The notes: generated by a model not told the origin, from the sequence alone. A stretch of DNA of 64,000 nt from Nocardia aurantia (GCF_009604425.1 NZ_WEGI01000002.1:124001-188000); one strand, 5' to 3'; counted from the first letter of the stretch, positions 16,961 through 26,837 are shown. Made by a program: numbers and translations.

Positions 16961-19012
16961 CTACCGCGGCGCCGGGCGATGCAATCGGACGGCGAGGTCA
17001 CCGAGGGCGACGACGGCGACGGCCAGCAGCGAGAATACGCCGACCAGCACGATCAGGCCCAATGACATCGACAGATAGCCCTGCTGGACCGGATTGAGGA
17101 ACGGGTACGGATACCAGTCCACCAGCAGCCCGCGCACCAGCGAATACCCGCCGTACCCGACCGGGTACAGCAACCACATCGCCACCAGCCGCGCGGTCAG
17201 CCCCAGCGCCGCCGGGACCACCACCCAGTCCAGCAGCAGCACGATGGGCATCGCCCGGTGCAGCACGTCGTTCACCCACGGATAGCGATCACCGCTCTCC
17301 AGATGTGCCAGCAGCACCGCGTAGACGATGCCGGTGATGACCAGATAGAGCGTCACCGCACCCCGCACCTGCTGCCACACCCGCCCCTGCGGATCCAGCA
17401 ACCCACCGGCCAGCAGTACCAGCACCGCCATGACGTTGGACTGGATCGTGAAGTAGCTGTAGTGATCCGCCGGTGACTGCCCCCCGAGATGCGTCCCGCT
17501 CCAGGCCAGTGCGATCACCCCGAGGACCGCGAACCCGGCCCGCAGCAACCGGACCCACGCGGGAGCCGGACCGACGCCGCTCATCTCCCGATCGTCGCAC
17601 ACGACGACATCGAGCACGGCGGTGTCGGCGGGACCGCGCCGGACCGGTACCACCGAACCCACCGGCGAGTCCGGCACAGGCCACACCTCGATCACCTCGG
17701 CATCGCCACCATCGGATCGGGCCGTACCGGACCCCGGAGCCACCGGAGTGCCACCGCCGGCCCACGTATCCGCGACCCGCCCGGACACCGCGCCCGCGCC
17801 GGCCACCGCCGAGAACCCTCGGAACGCCGTCCCGGCGACAGAACCGGACGCTCCACCCGATGCAGGGCCACCGGCGAGCGCCCCGAAATCCGCCTCGGCG
17901 GCCGAGACACCGTCGGCGGTGGGCGCCACGAACAACGGCCACGACACCGCGCCAGCCGCGGCAGACGGAGCATCGACGGCCACACCTCCGAGCCGCCCGA
18001 CTATCGACTCAGCAACGGCCGCAGCCACACCCGTAGCCGATTGATCAGCGCCGGACGATGCGCCCGCCGACGGCTCGAACGCCGATCGGCCGCCGTTCAC
18101 CGACGATCCGAACGTTGTCCCGGACAAGGACCGACCAGCATCCGCAGCCGATCCGGACACCGCCTCGGGCGTCGATCGACCGTGGTCCGCAGCCGATCCG
18201 GACACCGCCTCGGCCGGGGCCGCGTCGACGGATGCCGCCGTGCCTCGCAACGATCCGAATTCCGCTTCGGGCGAGGAGGCCGAGGCCTCCGCGGGCTCGG
18301 CATCCAGATCGCCCGCCCATATGCCGATCGACGGCCAGACGGCGTCGACGGGCGCGACCGCGGGTTCGAGCACGCCGGGCACGACACCGGCCGCGGGCCA
18401 CAGGTCCGGAACCTGCGAGTCGGCAGCCGGTGATCCGGTCGGCGACCAGTGCGTTCCGGCCGGTCCGAATTCGGCGGCGAGCGATTCCGGCGCGGCGCCC
18501 GCCACCGGCCACACCGCGTCGATCTGCGCGGATTCGAGTCCCGCGACCCGCCAGCCGGCGTCGGCCTCCGGTGGCGGGCCCGGCAGGGTATCCGGCGGCG
18601 CCGCGGACCAGCCGAGTTCGGGGTGGAGTCCGGCCGCCGGCCACCCCTCGGAGACGGAGTCGGAAGTAGCCGGGGATGCCCCGACTTCCGTTGCCGAAGA
18701 GCGCGGTTCGGGCGCCGCGAGGACCGGTTCGGCCTCGGCCGGCGCCGACGCCAAAGAAACGACCAGTGGCGGCAGCGGCGTCCGGCTCGGCCGCCGGTCC
18801 GGGCTCCGCTGGCCCGGACTCCACTGGCCCGGACTCCGCCGGTCCGGACTCCGGCGATTCGGGCTCCGGTGGTTCAGGCTCCGCCGGTTCGGGCTCCGGC
18901 GGTGACTGCCGGGGCGGCCGCGGTCCGGGGCGGCGCGGCCGAGCGTGGCGCGGATCAGCGCGAAGGCGCCCGCGACGGCCAGTAGCAATCGCACAGCGCG
19001 CGGTGAGGTCAT
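16961..19012 (-). CDS. Pr6Pr-family membrane protein with long repetitive N-terminal extension
   Basis: Residues from about 475 to 683 form a six-helix Pr6Pr domain (HYSYFTIQSNVMAVLVLLAGG, PWVNDVLHRAMPI, DWYPYPFLNP). Pr6Pr proteins are usually about 200 residues; here an N-terminal hydrophobic segment (RLLLAVAGAFALIRA) and some 440 low-complexity residues precede it. That extension has a run of about nine short R-R-S-P-x type repeats, then W-P-x-A-G motifs recurring every 20-30 residues (GWPAAGL, VWPVAGA, LWPAAGV), then SGSAADHGRS-type repeats. ATG 19012 shares one base with the stop of a 58-residue gene (TGATG). The function is unknown. A shorter product starting near the first Pr6Pr helix cannot be excluded. 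Confidence 0.68.
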   Translation of the reverse strand: MTSPRAVRLLLAVAGAFALIRATLGRAAPDRGRPGSHRRSPNRRSLNHRSPNRRSPDRRSPGQWSPGQRSPDRRPSRTPLPPLVVSLASAPAEAEPVLAAPEPRSSATEVGASPATSDSVSEGWPAAGLHPELGWSAAPPDTLPGPPPEADAGWRVAGLESAQIDAVWPVAGAAPESLAAEFGPAGTHWSPTGSPAADSQVPDLWPAAGVVPGVLEPAVAPVDAVWPSIGIWAGDLDAEPAEASASSPEAEFGSLRGTAASVDAAPAEAVSGSAADHGRSTPEAVSGSAADAGRSLSGTTFGSSVNGGRSAFEPSAGASSGADQSATGVAAAVAESIVGRLGGVAVDAPSAAAGAVSWPLFVAPTADGVSAAEADFGALAGGPASGGASGSVAGTAFRGFSAVAGAGAVSGRVADTWAGGGTPVAPGSGTARSDGGDAEVIEVWPVPDSPVGSVVPVRRGPADTAVLDVVVCDDREMSGVGPAPAWVRLLRAGFAVLGVIALAWSGTHLGGQSPADHYSYFTIQSNVMAVLVLLAGGLLDPQGRVWQQVRGAVTLYLVITGIVYAVLLAHLESGDRYPWVNDVLHRAMPIVLLLDWVVVPAALGLTARLVAMWLLYPVGYGGYSLVRGLLVDWYPYPFLNPVQQGYLSMSLGLIVLVGVFSLLAVAVVALGDLAVRLHRPAPR

Positions 19013-19188
19013 CAGGCGGCCGATTCGCGATGCTCGTGCGGGGCGTGCCCGGTCAGGCGGTGCAGTGCGGACGCGAGCGAATCGCCCAGCGTCCGGGCCT
19101 GCGAGAGAATCAATGACACGATGCCCAGCAATATCGAGGCAACTCGCAGGACACGAATCCAGATCGGGGTTCCTTTGCCAGCGGTCAT
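19012..19188 (-). CDS. Small single-pass membrane protein coupled to the Pr6Pr gene
   Basis: A 58-residue protein starting MTAGKGTPIW with one hydrophobic helix (VLRVASILLGIVSLILS) and a basic, His-rich tail (HAPHEHRE). Its stop and the next start overlap as TGATG, which supports translational coupling and a shared role. No clear ribosome-binding site precedes ATG 19188; GTG 19203, with GGTGG upstream, is an alternative. The function is unknown. Confidence 0.6.
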   Translation of the reverse strand: MTAGKGTPIWIRVLRVASILLGIVSLILSQARTLGDSLASALHRLTGHAPHEHRESAA

Positions 19189-19314
19189 GAGAAAAAGCGT
19201 CACATACCACCGTGACGGCACGGAACCTCTCGCCGCGATAGCAACCGTTCGGTAACCGGGCGGTCGGACCGCCCCGATCACGGGGTCCGCCGATTCGCTA
19301 CCCTGAACAGTGCA

Positions 19315-22300
19315 ATGACCAGGACCGCCGCCATTCCCCGCGAGCTGCGCACCCGCCTGGCCGATCTCTCGATCCGCGACGAATCCCGGTTGCGCCGGCG
19401 GCTCGATCAGGCCCGCGGCAATTTCGACGATCTCGAGGCCGAGATCACGGCCGCCGAGGGCCGTATCCGGGCCCGGCGTGCCGCCGTGCCCGAGATCCGC
19501 TACCCCGAACAGCTGCCGGTGTCGGCGCGCCGCGACGATATCGCCGCGGCCGTCGCCGCGCATCAGGTCGTGGTGATCGCCGGCGAGACCGGATCCGGCA
19601 AGACCACCCAGATCCCCAAGATCTGCCTGGAGCTCGGCCGCGGCATCCGCGGTGTCATCGGCCACACCCAGCCCCGGCGGCTGGCGGCGCGCACGGTCGC
19701 CGAGCGCATCGCCGAGGAGCTGGGAACCGAGCTCGGCGAGGTGGTCGGCTACTCGGTGCGCTTCACCGACCAGGTGTCCGACCGGACGCTGGTGAAGCTG
19801 ATGACCGACGGCATCCTGCTCGCCGAGATCCAGCGCGACCGGCTGCTGCGCCGCTACGACACGATCATCATCGACGAGGCGCACGAGCGCAGCCTCAACA
19901 TCGACTTCCTGCTCGGGTATCTGAAGCAGTTGCTGCCGAAGCGGCCGGATCTGAAGGTGATCATCACCTCCGCGACCATCGATCCCGAACTGTTCGCCCG
20001 GCACTTCGCCGACGCCGACGGCACACCGGCCCCGATCGTCGAGGTCTCGGGCCGGTCCTACCCGGTGGAGCTCCGCTATCGGCCACTGGCGCTGGAGGTT
20101 CCGGCTCGGAGCGAGGACGACGAGGACGACGACCCCCGGGTGGTGGATCGCGATCCGGTCGATGCCATCGGCGACGCCGTCCGCGAACTGCTCGCCGAGG
20201 GCGACGGCGACGTGCTGGTGTTCCTGTCCGGTGAACGCGAGATCCGCGACACCGCGGACGCCTTGCGGGATCTGCGGCTGCCGCGCACCGAGATCCTGCC
20301 GCTGTACGCGAGACTGTCAGCCGCGGAACAACATCGGGTGTTCGAGTCGCACACCGGCCGGCGGGTGGTGCTCGCCACCAACGTGGCCGAGACTTCGCTG
20401 ACCGTGCCGGGCATCCGCTACGTCGTCGACCCGGGAAGTGCTCGTATCTCCCGATATTCGATGCGCACCAAGGTGCAACGGCTGCCGATCGAGCCGATCT
20501 CCCAGGCCTCCGCCCGGCAGCGGTCGGGTCGTTGCGGCCGAGTCGCGGACGGCATCTGCATCCGGCTGTACTCCGAGAACGATTTCGAATCCCGCCCGGC
20601 GTTCACCGAACCGGAGATCCTGCGCACCAATCTCGCCGCGGTGATCCTGCAGATGACCGCGCTCGGCCTGGGCGACATCGAGAACTTCCCGTTCGTGGAG
20701 CCGCCGGATCGCCGCGCGATCCGCGACGGCATCGGGCTGCTGGAGGAACTGGGCGCCCTGGGCCAGTCGGAGTCCGGCGGCCGGGAACAGGCCGCCGACC
20801 TGGTACTGACCCCGGTGGGCCGGGAGATGTCACAGTTGCCGGTCGATCCCCGGATGGCGCGAATGCTGGTGGCGGCCAACGGCAACGGCTGCCTGGCCGA
20901 GGTGCTGGTGATCGTCACGGCGCTGTCGATCCAGGACGTCCGGGAGCGTCCGGCCGAATTCCAGCAGGCCGCCGACACCAAACACGCCCGATTCACGGTC
21001 GAGGGTTCGGACTTCCTCGCCTACCTGCGGTTGTGGGACTACCTCACCGAGCAACGGAAGGCGCTGTCGTCCAACCAGTTCCGCCGGATGTGCCGGGACG
21101 AGTTCCTGCACTACCTGCGGATCCGGGAATGGCAGGACCTCCAGGGCCAACTGCGCACCATCACCCGTGGTCTCGGCTGGACGGCCGACACCGGTGGTGC
21201 CGACGGAGTGCCTGCCCGCAGCCGGACGGGCAACCGCGACAACCGAATCGGCCGCGACGAGCAGAGCGGCGGTATCGGCGGCCGCACCGGCGACAGCGAT
21301 CCGCCCCCGGGTGATTCCGGCGACAGTGCTGTGCCCTCCGGCGATTCCGGCAACAGCACCGGCGACGACGGTGAGCATGCAGGTGACTTCGGCAGCCGCA
21401 CCGGCCACGGCGACAGGCGGGCGCGCCGAGGGAGCAACCGGCCCGGCGACAGTGGTGATCGGGACAACGCGAGCAGGCGGGCCCACGACAGCGGCGGCAG
21501 CCGGAACAACCGCGGCAGCCGCAACGACAGTGGCAGCGGCCGGAACGACAGTGGCAGCGGCCGGAACGGCAGTGGTAGCGGCACGAACCGCGACGGCGGC
21601 GGGCGAACCGGCGACCGCAGCGGCCGAACTCGCGATGGTGGCAGTCACGGCGGTATCGCCACCGGTGGCCGGAACGCCGCCGACCGTGGCGGCACTCGGC
21701 CCGAGCGCCCGCAGCCCGGCCGGGGCGACCGGACAGCGGCGGGCCGCGATTCGTCGGGACGTCCGCAGGTCGTCGAAACCCTGTCGGCGAGTGGCGATTC
21801 CGACGGCCTGCCATGGGACGTCGCGACGATCCACCAGTCCCTGCTGGCAGGCATGTTGTCGCACATCGGGTTACGGGAGGCCGAGACCCGGGAGTTCCTC
21901 GGCGCCCGCGGCGCGAAGTTCATGATCTTCCCGGGGTCCGCGCTGGCCAAGAAGCCGCCGCGCTGGGTGATGGCCGCCGAGCTGGTGGAGACGTCGCGGC
22001 TGTGGGGCCGGATGGCGGGGCGGATCGAGCCGGAATGGGCCGAGCGGCTGGCCGGTGATCTGGTGAAACGCACCTACTCCGAACCACATTGGTCGGCGAA
22101 ACGCGGCGCCGCGATGGCCTACGAGCGTGTGACGCTGTACGGGATCGCCCTGGCGGCCCAGCGGCGCGTCGACTTCGGCCGGATCGATCCCGAGCTGTCG
22201 CGCGAACTGTTCATCCGGCATGCCCTGGTCCAGGGCGAGTGGCAGACCCGGCACGAATTCTTCCACCGCAACCGGGATCTGCTGGAGGACGTCGCGGATC

Positions 22301-23889
22301 TGGAGAACCGGGCGCGCCGCCGCGACATCCTCGTCGACGACCAGGTGCTGTTCGAGTTCTACGACCGGCGGCTGCCGGCCGACATCGTATCGGTGCGGCA
22401 CTTCGACAGTTGGTGGCGCAAGGCCCAGCGCAACGAGCCGGAGCTGCTCGACTTCTCGGCGTCGACGGTGGTCAACGAGAACGCCGCGGTGCTCGATCCG
22501 ACCGCGTTCCCGGACAGTTGGCGGCAGGGTGAGCTGACCTTCCCGCTCACCTACCAGTTCGAGCCGGGTCAGGCCGACGACGGTGTCACCGTGCATGTTC
22601 CGGTGGCGCAGCTGGCGCACATCCGCGCGGTCGGCTTCGACTGGCTGGTCCCCGGGATGCGCGAGGAACTGGCGGCCGCGCTGATCAAGACACTGCCTAA
22701 ACACTTGCGGCGCAGCGTGGTTCCGGCCCCGGACTTCGCGCGGGCGGCGCTGGCCCGGCTCGCGCCCCGGGCGGAGCCGCTGCGGACCGGTTTGGCCCGG
22801 GAACTCTCGCAACTCGGCGCGGTGACGATCACACCGGCCGATCTGGACCCCGCCGGGCTGCCGGATCATCTGCGCGTCACCTTCGCCGCGACCGCACCCG
22901 ACGGCACCCCGGTCGACCGGGACAAGAGCCTCGCCGCGCTGAAAACCCGCCTGTCCGACCAGGTGTCGAAGTCGGTGGCGCGCGCGACGCAGGCGGCCGA
23001 GCGGGCGCCGGCGGCGGCGTGGACCTCGGAATCGCTGGGCACTCTGCCGTCGACCGTCCGCCGGGAGGTGGGTGGTCAGACCATCACCGGTTACCCGGCA
23101 CTGGTGCCCGAGGGTGAGGGTGTGGCGGTGCGGGTGCTGTCCTCCCCGGCCCGGCAGGCCGCCGCGATGCGCGCGGGCACCCGCGCGCTGGTGCTGAAGG
23201 AGCTGCCGTCCTCGGTGCGGGCCGTCACCGCGGGCCTGTCCCCGGCGGATCGGCTGGCGTTGAGCCAGAATCCGTACGGTTCGCTGGACGCGCTGATCGA
23301 GGACTGCCGGGCGTGCGCCGCCGACGAACTGATCGCCGCGCACGGCGGCCCGGTCCGCAGCCCCGACCGGTTCCGCGCGCTGCTGGAGCGGATCCGGCCG
23401 GAATTCGGTGACACCGTCGCGCGCTTGGTGCGGCTGGTGGTTCCGGTGCTGGCCGAGGCGCATCGGGTGCGCGCGGCGTTGACCGGTACCACCGATCGGG
23501 AGATCGCCGACGATGTCCGCCATCAACTGGACGAATTGGTGTTTCCCGGCTTCATCAGCGAGTTCGGCAGCATCCGGCTGCGCGAGCTGCCGCGATACCT
23601 GCAGGCGGCGACGGCCCGGCTGGCCGCGCTGCCCTCCTCCGCGAACCGCGACCGCCAGGGCATGGCCGAACTCGATCGCGCGCTGGACGTCTACCAGCGC
23701 CTGCTCGACGCGCTGCCCGAGGCGCGTCGCACCGGCCGGGATGTCACCGAAATCTGGTGGATGATCGAGGAATTGCGCGTGGGCCTGTTCGCTCAGCAAC
23801 TGGGCACGCCGTATCCGGTGTCCGCCAAGCGAATCGAGAAGGCCGTGGCCGCGGTGCGCACCACACCCGCGAGTCGTCCTGCGCGGTGA
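19315..23889 (+). CDS. hrpA: ATP-dependent RNA helicase HrpA (DEAH box) with a large disordered insert
   Basis: The 1,524-residue helicase matches HrpA over its whole length. It has Walker A GETGSGKTTQIPK (from residue 90), DEAH at 187-190, SATID, the QRSGRCGR motif, HA2/OB regions and the long C-terminal DUF3418 region (RRDILVDDQVLFEFYDRR; EIWWMIEELRVGLFAQQLGTPYP). HrpA enzymes unwind RNA and help rescue or process ribosome-bound mRNA. Compared with the roughly 1,300-residue family norm, about 200 extra residues rich in Gly, Ser, Arg, Asp and Asn lie between REWQDLQGQLR and DVATIHQSLLAGMLSHIG (about residues 622-829). ATG 19315 has no ribosome-binding site, and TACCCT lies 13 bases upstream, so the transcript may be leaderless. 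Confidence 0.93.
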   Translation: MTRTAAIPRELRTRLADLSIRDESRLRRRLDQARGNFDDLEAEITAAEGRIRARRAAVPEIRYPEQLPVSARRDDIAAAVAAHQVVVIAGETGSGKTTQIPKICLELGRGIRGVIGHTQPRRLAARTVAERIAEELGTELGEVVGYSVRFTDQVSDRTLVKLMTDGILLAEIQRDRLLRRYDTIIIDEAHERSLNIDFLLGYLKQLLPKRPDLKVIITSATIDPELFARHFADADGTPAPIVEVSGRSYPVELRYRPLALEVPARSEDDEDDDPRVVDRDPVDAIGDAVRELLAEGDGDVLVFLSGEREIRDTADALRDLRLPRTEILPLYARLSAAEQHRVFESHTGRRVVLATNVAETSLTVPGIRYVVDPGSARISRYSMRTKVQRLPIEPISQASARQRSGRCGRVADGICIRLYSENDFESRPAFTEPEILRTNLAAVILQMTALGLGDIENFPFVEPPDRRAIRDGIGLLEELGALGQSESGGREQAADLVLTPVGREMSQLPVDPRMARMLVAANGNGCLAEVLVIVTALSIQDVRERPAEFQQAADTKHARFTVEGSDFLAYLRLWDYLTEQRKALSSNQFRRMCRDEFLHYLRIREWQDLQGQLRTITRGLGWTADTGGADGVPARSRTGNRDNRIGRDEQSGGIGGRTGDSDPPPGDSGDSAVPSGDSGNSTGDDGEHAGDFGSRTGHGDRRARRGSNRPGDSGDRDNASRRAHDSGGSRNNRGSRNDSGSGRNDSGSGRNGSGSGTNRDGGGRTGDRSGRTRDGGSHGGIATGGRNAADRGGTRPERPQPGRGDRTAAGRDSSGRPQVVETLSASGDSDGLPWDVATIHQSLLAGMLSHIGLREAETREFLGARGAKFMIFPGSALAKKPPRWVMAAELVETSRLWGRMAGRIEPEWAERLAGDLVKRTYSEPHWSAKRGAAMAYERVTLYGIALAAQRRVDFGRIDPELSRELFIRHALVQGEWQTRHEFFHRNRDLLEDVADLENRARRRDILVDDQVLFEFYDRRLPADIVSVRHFDSWWRKAQRNEPELLDFSASTVVNENAAVLDPTAFPDSWRQGELTFPLTYQFEPGQADDGVTVHVPVAQLAHIRAVGFDWLVPGMREELAAALIKTLPKHLRRSVVPAPDFARAALARLAPRAEPLRTGLARELSQLGAVTITPADLDPAGLPDHLRVTFAATAPDGTPVDRDKSLAALKTRLSDQVSKSVARATQAAERAPAAAWTSESLGTLPSTVRREVGGQTITGYPALVPEGEGVAVRVLSSPARQAAAMRAGTRALVLKELPSSVRAVTAGLSPADRLALSQNPYGSLDALIEDCRACAADELIAAHGGPVRSPDRFRALLERIRPEFGDTVARLVRLVVPVLAEAHRVRAALTGTTDREIADDVRHQLDELVFPGFISEFGSIRLRELPRYLQAATARLAALPSSANRDRQGMAELDRALDVYQRLLDALPEARRTGRDVTEIWWMIEELRVGLFAQQLGTPYPVSAKRIEKAVAAVRTTPASRPAR

Positions 23890-23934
23890 GCGAATTCGGC
23901 ACCGGCGTGGCCTCGGCGGGCCACGCCGGGACGG

Positions 23935-24411
23935 TCATTCTGCGCCGGCGGCGACCGAGTGCTCGGCGCGGTGGCGGCGCAGGTCCGCGATCTCGCGCTC
24001 GAAATCCTCGGCGGAACTGAAGGATCGGTAGACCGAGGCGAATCGGAGATACGCGACCTCGTCGAGATCGCGCAGCGGGCCGAGGATCGCGAGACCCACC
24101 TCGTGACTGGGTATCTCGGGAGAACCCTTGGCGCGCACCGCGTCCTCGACCTGCTGGGCCAGCAGGTTCAGCGCGTCGTCGTCGACCTCGCGACCCTGGC
24201 ACGCGCGCCGGACGCCGCGAATGACCTTCTCCCGGCTGAACGGTTCGGTGACGCCGCTGCGTTTGACCACCGACAGGATCGCGGTCTCGACCGTGGTGAA
24301 CCGGCGACCGCACTGCGGGCACGAGCGGCGGCGCCTGATCGCCGAGCCTTCCTCGGCCTCACGCGAGTCCACCACCCTGGAGTCGGGGTTGCGGCAGTAC
24401 GGGCAATGCAT
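23935..24411 (-). CDS. nrdR: Ribonucleotide reductase repressor NrdR
   Basis: The 158-residue repressor has an N-terminal zinc ribbon ([17 protein letters not shown] ... [14 protein letters not shown]) and an ATP-cone ([19 protein letters not shown]). NrdR senses ATP/dATP and represses ribonucleotide reductase genes. ATG 24411 gives the conserved start and follows GAAGGA; the frame extends to 24453 without similarity. In M. tuberculosis nrdR (Rv2718c) lies beside Rv2719c and lexA; here one frameshifted unknown gene separates nrdR from the LysM gene. Confidence 0.95.
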   Translation of the reverse strand: MHCPYCRNPDSRVVDSREAEEGSAIRRRRSCPQCGRRFTTVETAILSVVKRSGVTEPFSREKVIRGVRRACQGREVDDDALNLLAQQVEDAVRAKGSPEIPSHEVGLAILGPLRDLDEVAYLRFASVYRSFSSAEDFEREIADLRRHRAEHSVAAGAE

Positions 24412-24588
24412 CCGAAATCCTTCGTCGATGCGGAACTCACCACCACACCCCATCCGGCAGCGCGTTCGGCGAGCGATTGTTCAGGGCTCTGTACCCAGCG
24501 ATAGGGTATACCGCACCAGCAGGTCGTATCGCTTCACAGCGTTTTCAGGATACTCGAATGTATCCGGCCCATGACCGGCCGCCCCGAA

Positions 24589-25219
24589 TCACCAGGCAAA
24601 CCGCCAGCCACCGGTCAGATCGGCGAGCAGCTCGGGCAGCCGCGGCAGCATGCGCCCCCGGGCCAGTTTGTCGGGGAACGGTGCGGCGAGCACCGGCCCG
24701 GCCGCGGTCGGATCGTCGCGGAGGTCGAGGTATCGCGGCAGCAGATCACCGATGATGTAGCGCCAGCGGCTGTCCCGGTCCGCCCAGTCGAAATCCGGCA
24801 GCGCGGTGCGCAGCGAGGCGGGGCGGCCGTCGACGTCCACGGTGAGGGTAATCGGCGCGAAGACGCCGGGGGCCCGCACGTCGGCACCGCCGCCTCACCG
24901 GCCAGCGTGCTGACGTAGGTCAGCACGCGGCCCAGCGCGCCCCGACCGGCGGCGGTCTCGTCCCATTGATCGGCGACGATCCGATTCTGTTCGCGGTCGG
25001 TCATCCGCATGAGCGCGTCGCGATAACCCGCGGCACCGCCGGCCGCGAAGGTGTGCTTCTGCAACACCATCAACCGGATTCGGCACCAGGTCAGATCGTC
25101 GTCGGTCAGCCGCGGCCCCTCGAGGCCGAGCAGCCGCAGATCCGAGGGCAGCGCGGCCACCGGCACGGGTGTGCGCCGGAGCCGATCGGCCACCGTCCCC
25201 GAGGGCGTGCACACCCGTC
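24589..25219 (-). pseudogene. Unknown protein gene with a frameshift near 24880
   Basis: Two minus-strand frames with coding character join at about 24880. The upstream part reads LPSDLRLLGLEGPRLTDDD, VLQKHTFAAGGAAGYRD and GRVLTYVSTLAGEAAVPT. The downstream part reads VRAPGVFAPITLTVDVDG, DFDWADRDSRWRYIIGDLL and LPRLPELLADLTGGW, ending at 24589. A single extra base (for example ACC GTG in place of ACGTG) would fuse them into a protein of about 210 residues. I do not recognise the family. The 5' end is uncertain; GTG 25219 is a guess, because frames further upstream overlap the LysM gene. It is either a broken gene or an assembly error. Confidence 0.55.
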
Positions 25220-25288
25220 GCGCCGATCGTGGCGCCGCGATCGAGGTTTCCGGCCACGTCGCCGGACCTCGACAACCGCGCGGCGCGG

Positions 25289-25789
25289 TCAGCGCGCGTG
25301 GACGGGAACGATCAGCGTCCGCCCCGGCGCCACCTCCGCGCCCCGTAAACCGTTGAGGTCCACGATCTTGCGCACCACCTCGCGCGCCGGATCCTCCGGA
25401 TCGACCCGCTGCGCCACATCGGCCAGCGACTCGCCCTCGCCGACCTGCACCAGCGCGGTGCGCGTGGCACTGGCGTCGGCCGAGCGGATCTGCGCCAGCG
25501 CGATCAGTCCCGCGACCACCGCGGCGCTGAGCAGCGCGGCCGCCGCGAGCGACGCGAGACCGAGTTGGGCCCGCTCCACCCGCGCCGCCGCGTCGAGCCC
25601 GCGCGGACGGCCCGCCATCCGCGCGGGTTCCGCCGCGACCGCCTCGGGCCGGTGGCTCGCGGGGCGCTGCACACCGGCGAGACAGGCGTAGGCCGCCGAT
25701 CGGGGCCTGGTCGCCACCGGCCGCCGCCGTTCGGCGACGGGGACCGAATCGGTGGTGGCGGTGTCGAATTCGCTGATCGCAGTGCGCAT
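25289..25789 (-). CDS. LysM-domain membrane protein divergent from lexA (Rv2719c-like)
   Basis: The 166-residue protein has a disordered basic N-terminus, one transmembrane helix (LASLAAAALLSAAVVAGLIAL) and a C-terminal LysM-like domain (VQVGEGESLADVAQRV ... VDLNGLRGAEVAPGRTLIVP), which would bind peptidoglycan outside the membrane. In mycobacteria the LysM protein at this position (Rv2719c) is DNA-damage induced and affects the cell wall and division. An SOS-like box at 25872-25887 lies 83 bases upstream of ATG 25789, and GGAGG sits eight bases before the start. A damage-inducible brake on division is therefore the likely role, by homology. Confidence 0.82.
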   Translation of the reverse strand: MRTAISEFDTATTDSVPVAERRRPVATRPRSAAYACLAGVQRPASHRPEAVAAEPARMAGRPRGLDAAARVERAQLGLASLAAAALLSAAVVAGLIALAQIRSADASATRTALVQVGEGESLADVAQRVDPEDPAREVVRKIVDLNGLRGAEVAPGRTLIVPVHAR

Positions 25790-25871
25790 CGGAGGACCTC
25801 CAGGAGGGTGTGCGAGATGTGTACGGATCGGTGGGACAGGATGCGAGCCCGAGCATTCGCTCATGCGTTCG

Positions 25872-25887
25872 AAGAACAACTGTTCGA
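25872..25887 (-). promoter_or_regulatory. SOS (LexA) box facing the LysM gene
   Basis: AAGAACAACTGTTCGA contains GAAC-N4-GTTC, the core of the actinobacterial LexA operator TCGAAC-N4-GTTCGA, with one weaker half-site. It lies between the LysM gene start and the perfect-type box near lexA. Confidence 0.7.
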
Positions 25888-25935
25888 ATTTCTACCACGA
25901 GGCACCGACGAAGTCACCGGTTCGGCCGACATGCG

Positions 25936-25951
25936 TCGAACAGATGTTTGA
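25936..25951 (+). promoter_or_regulatory. SOS (LexA) box upstream of lexA
   Basis: TCGAACAGATGTTTGA is nearly identical to the M. tuberculosis lexA operator (TCGAAC-N4-GTTTGA) and lies 107 bases before the lexA start, as expected for autoregulation. Confidence 0.88.
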
Positions 25952-26057
25952 AACCGGCAGTTGACCGGACTACATTCGAAGCACCCGCAGTACGGACACG
26001 CGGTGCGCAAGCGAGCAGTACAGCACGAGTAGTACGACAGAACGGAGGACGGCGACC

Positions 26058-26837
26058 GTGAGCGAATTTCCGGCGGACGGGCACGACGACGTGGCCGGCG
26101 TCGCCATCGATGCCATCGATGACGGTGCCATCACTGAGGGCGGCACCGACGGCGAGGGCACCGGACCGGCCGGCACCGGGACGGATCTCACCGTCCGGCA
26201 GCGCAGGGTGCTCGATGTCATCCGCAGTTCGGTGAGCGAACGCGGGTATCCGCCGAGCATCCGGGAGATCGGTGACGCCGTCGGGCTCACCTCGACCTCC
26301 TCGGTCGCCCACCAGCTACGGGCCCTGGAGCGCAAGGGGTATCTGCGCCGCGACCCCAATCGTCCACGCGCCGTGGACGTTCGCGGCCTCGACGAGACCG
26401 TGGTGCGCGCCACCGGCGGGCATCTGCGGCCGGTGTCGACCGAGCCGTCGGCCGAACATCCCACCCCCACCTACGTGCCGGTCCTCGGCCGGATCGCCGC
26501 CGGTGGCCCGATCCTGGCCGAACAGGCGGTGGAGGACGTGTTCCCGCTGCCGCGCGAACTCGTCGGCGAGGGCTCGCTGTTCCTGCTGAAGGTCGTCGGC
26601 CAGTCCATGGTCGACGCCGCGATCTGCGACGGCGACTGGGTCGTCGTCCGCCAGCAGAACGTCGCCGAGAACGGCGACATCGTCGCGGCGATGATCGAGG
26701 GCGAGGCGACGGTCAAGACCTTCAAGCGCACCGGCAAGGATGTCTGGCTGATGCCGCACAACTCGCTGTTCGAGCCCATCCCCGGCAACGACGCGCGGAT
26801 CCTCGGCAAGGTCGTCACGGTCATCCGCAAGATCTGA
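26058..26837 (+). CDS. lexA: SOS repressor LexA
   Basis: The 259-residue repressor has an acidic N-terminal extension of about 43 residues, a winged helix ([16 protein letters not shown], then [13 protein letters not shown]) and a C-terminal S24 self-cleavage domain. The cleavage site is Ala148-Gly149 in RIAAGGPI; the catalytic Ser183 ([13 protein letters not shown]) and Lys220 (EATVKTF) are 37 residues apart, as in E. coli. RecA-stimulated self-cleavage relieves repression of SOS genes. GTG 26058 follows GGAGG. Mycobacterial-type boxes lie upstream, and the LysM gene is divergent. Confidence 0.96.
   Translation: MSEFPADGHDDVAGVAIDAIDDGAITEGGTDGEGTGPAGTGTDLTVRQRRVLDVIRSSVSERGYPPSIREIGDAVGLTSTSSVAHQLRALERKGYLRRDPNRPRAVDVRGLDETVVRATGGHLRPVSTEPSAEHPTPTYVPVLGRIAAGGPILAEQAVEDVFPLPRELVGEGSLFLLKVVGQSMVDAAICDGDWVVVRQQNVAENGDIVAAMIEGEATVKTFKRTGKDVWLMPHNSLFEPIPGNDARILGKVVTVIRKI

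Noticed and set aside
14501..17078. Long plus-strand frames spanning the 14-bp repeat and the aminotransferase region
   Set aside because: The tandem repeat has no stop codon in several frames, giving artefactual proteins of His/Thr/Arg/Pro repeats; no ribosome-binding site or family match.
24895..25275. A 126-residue minus-strand frame opposite or within the unknown broken gene
   Set aside because: It is Arg-rich with no domain, and overlaps a better-supported frame; treated as a shadow.
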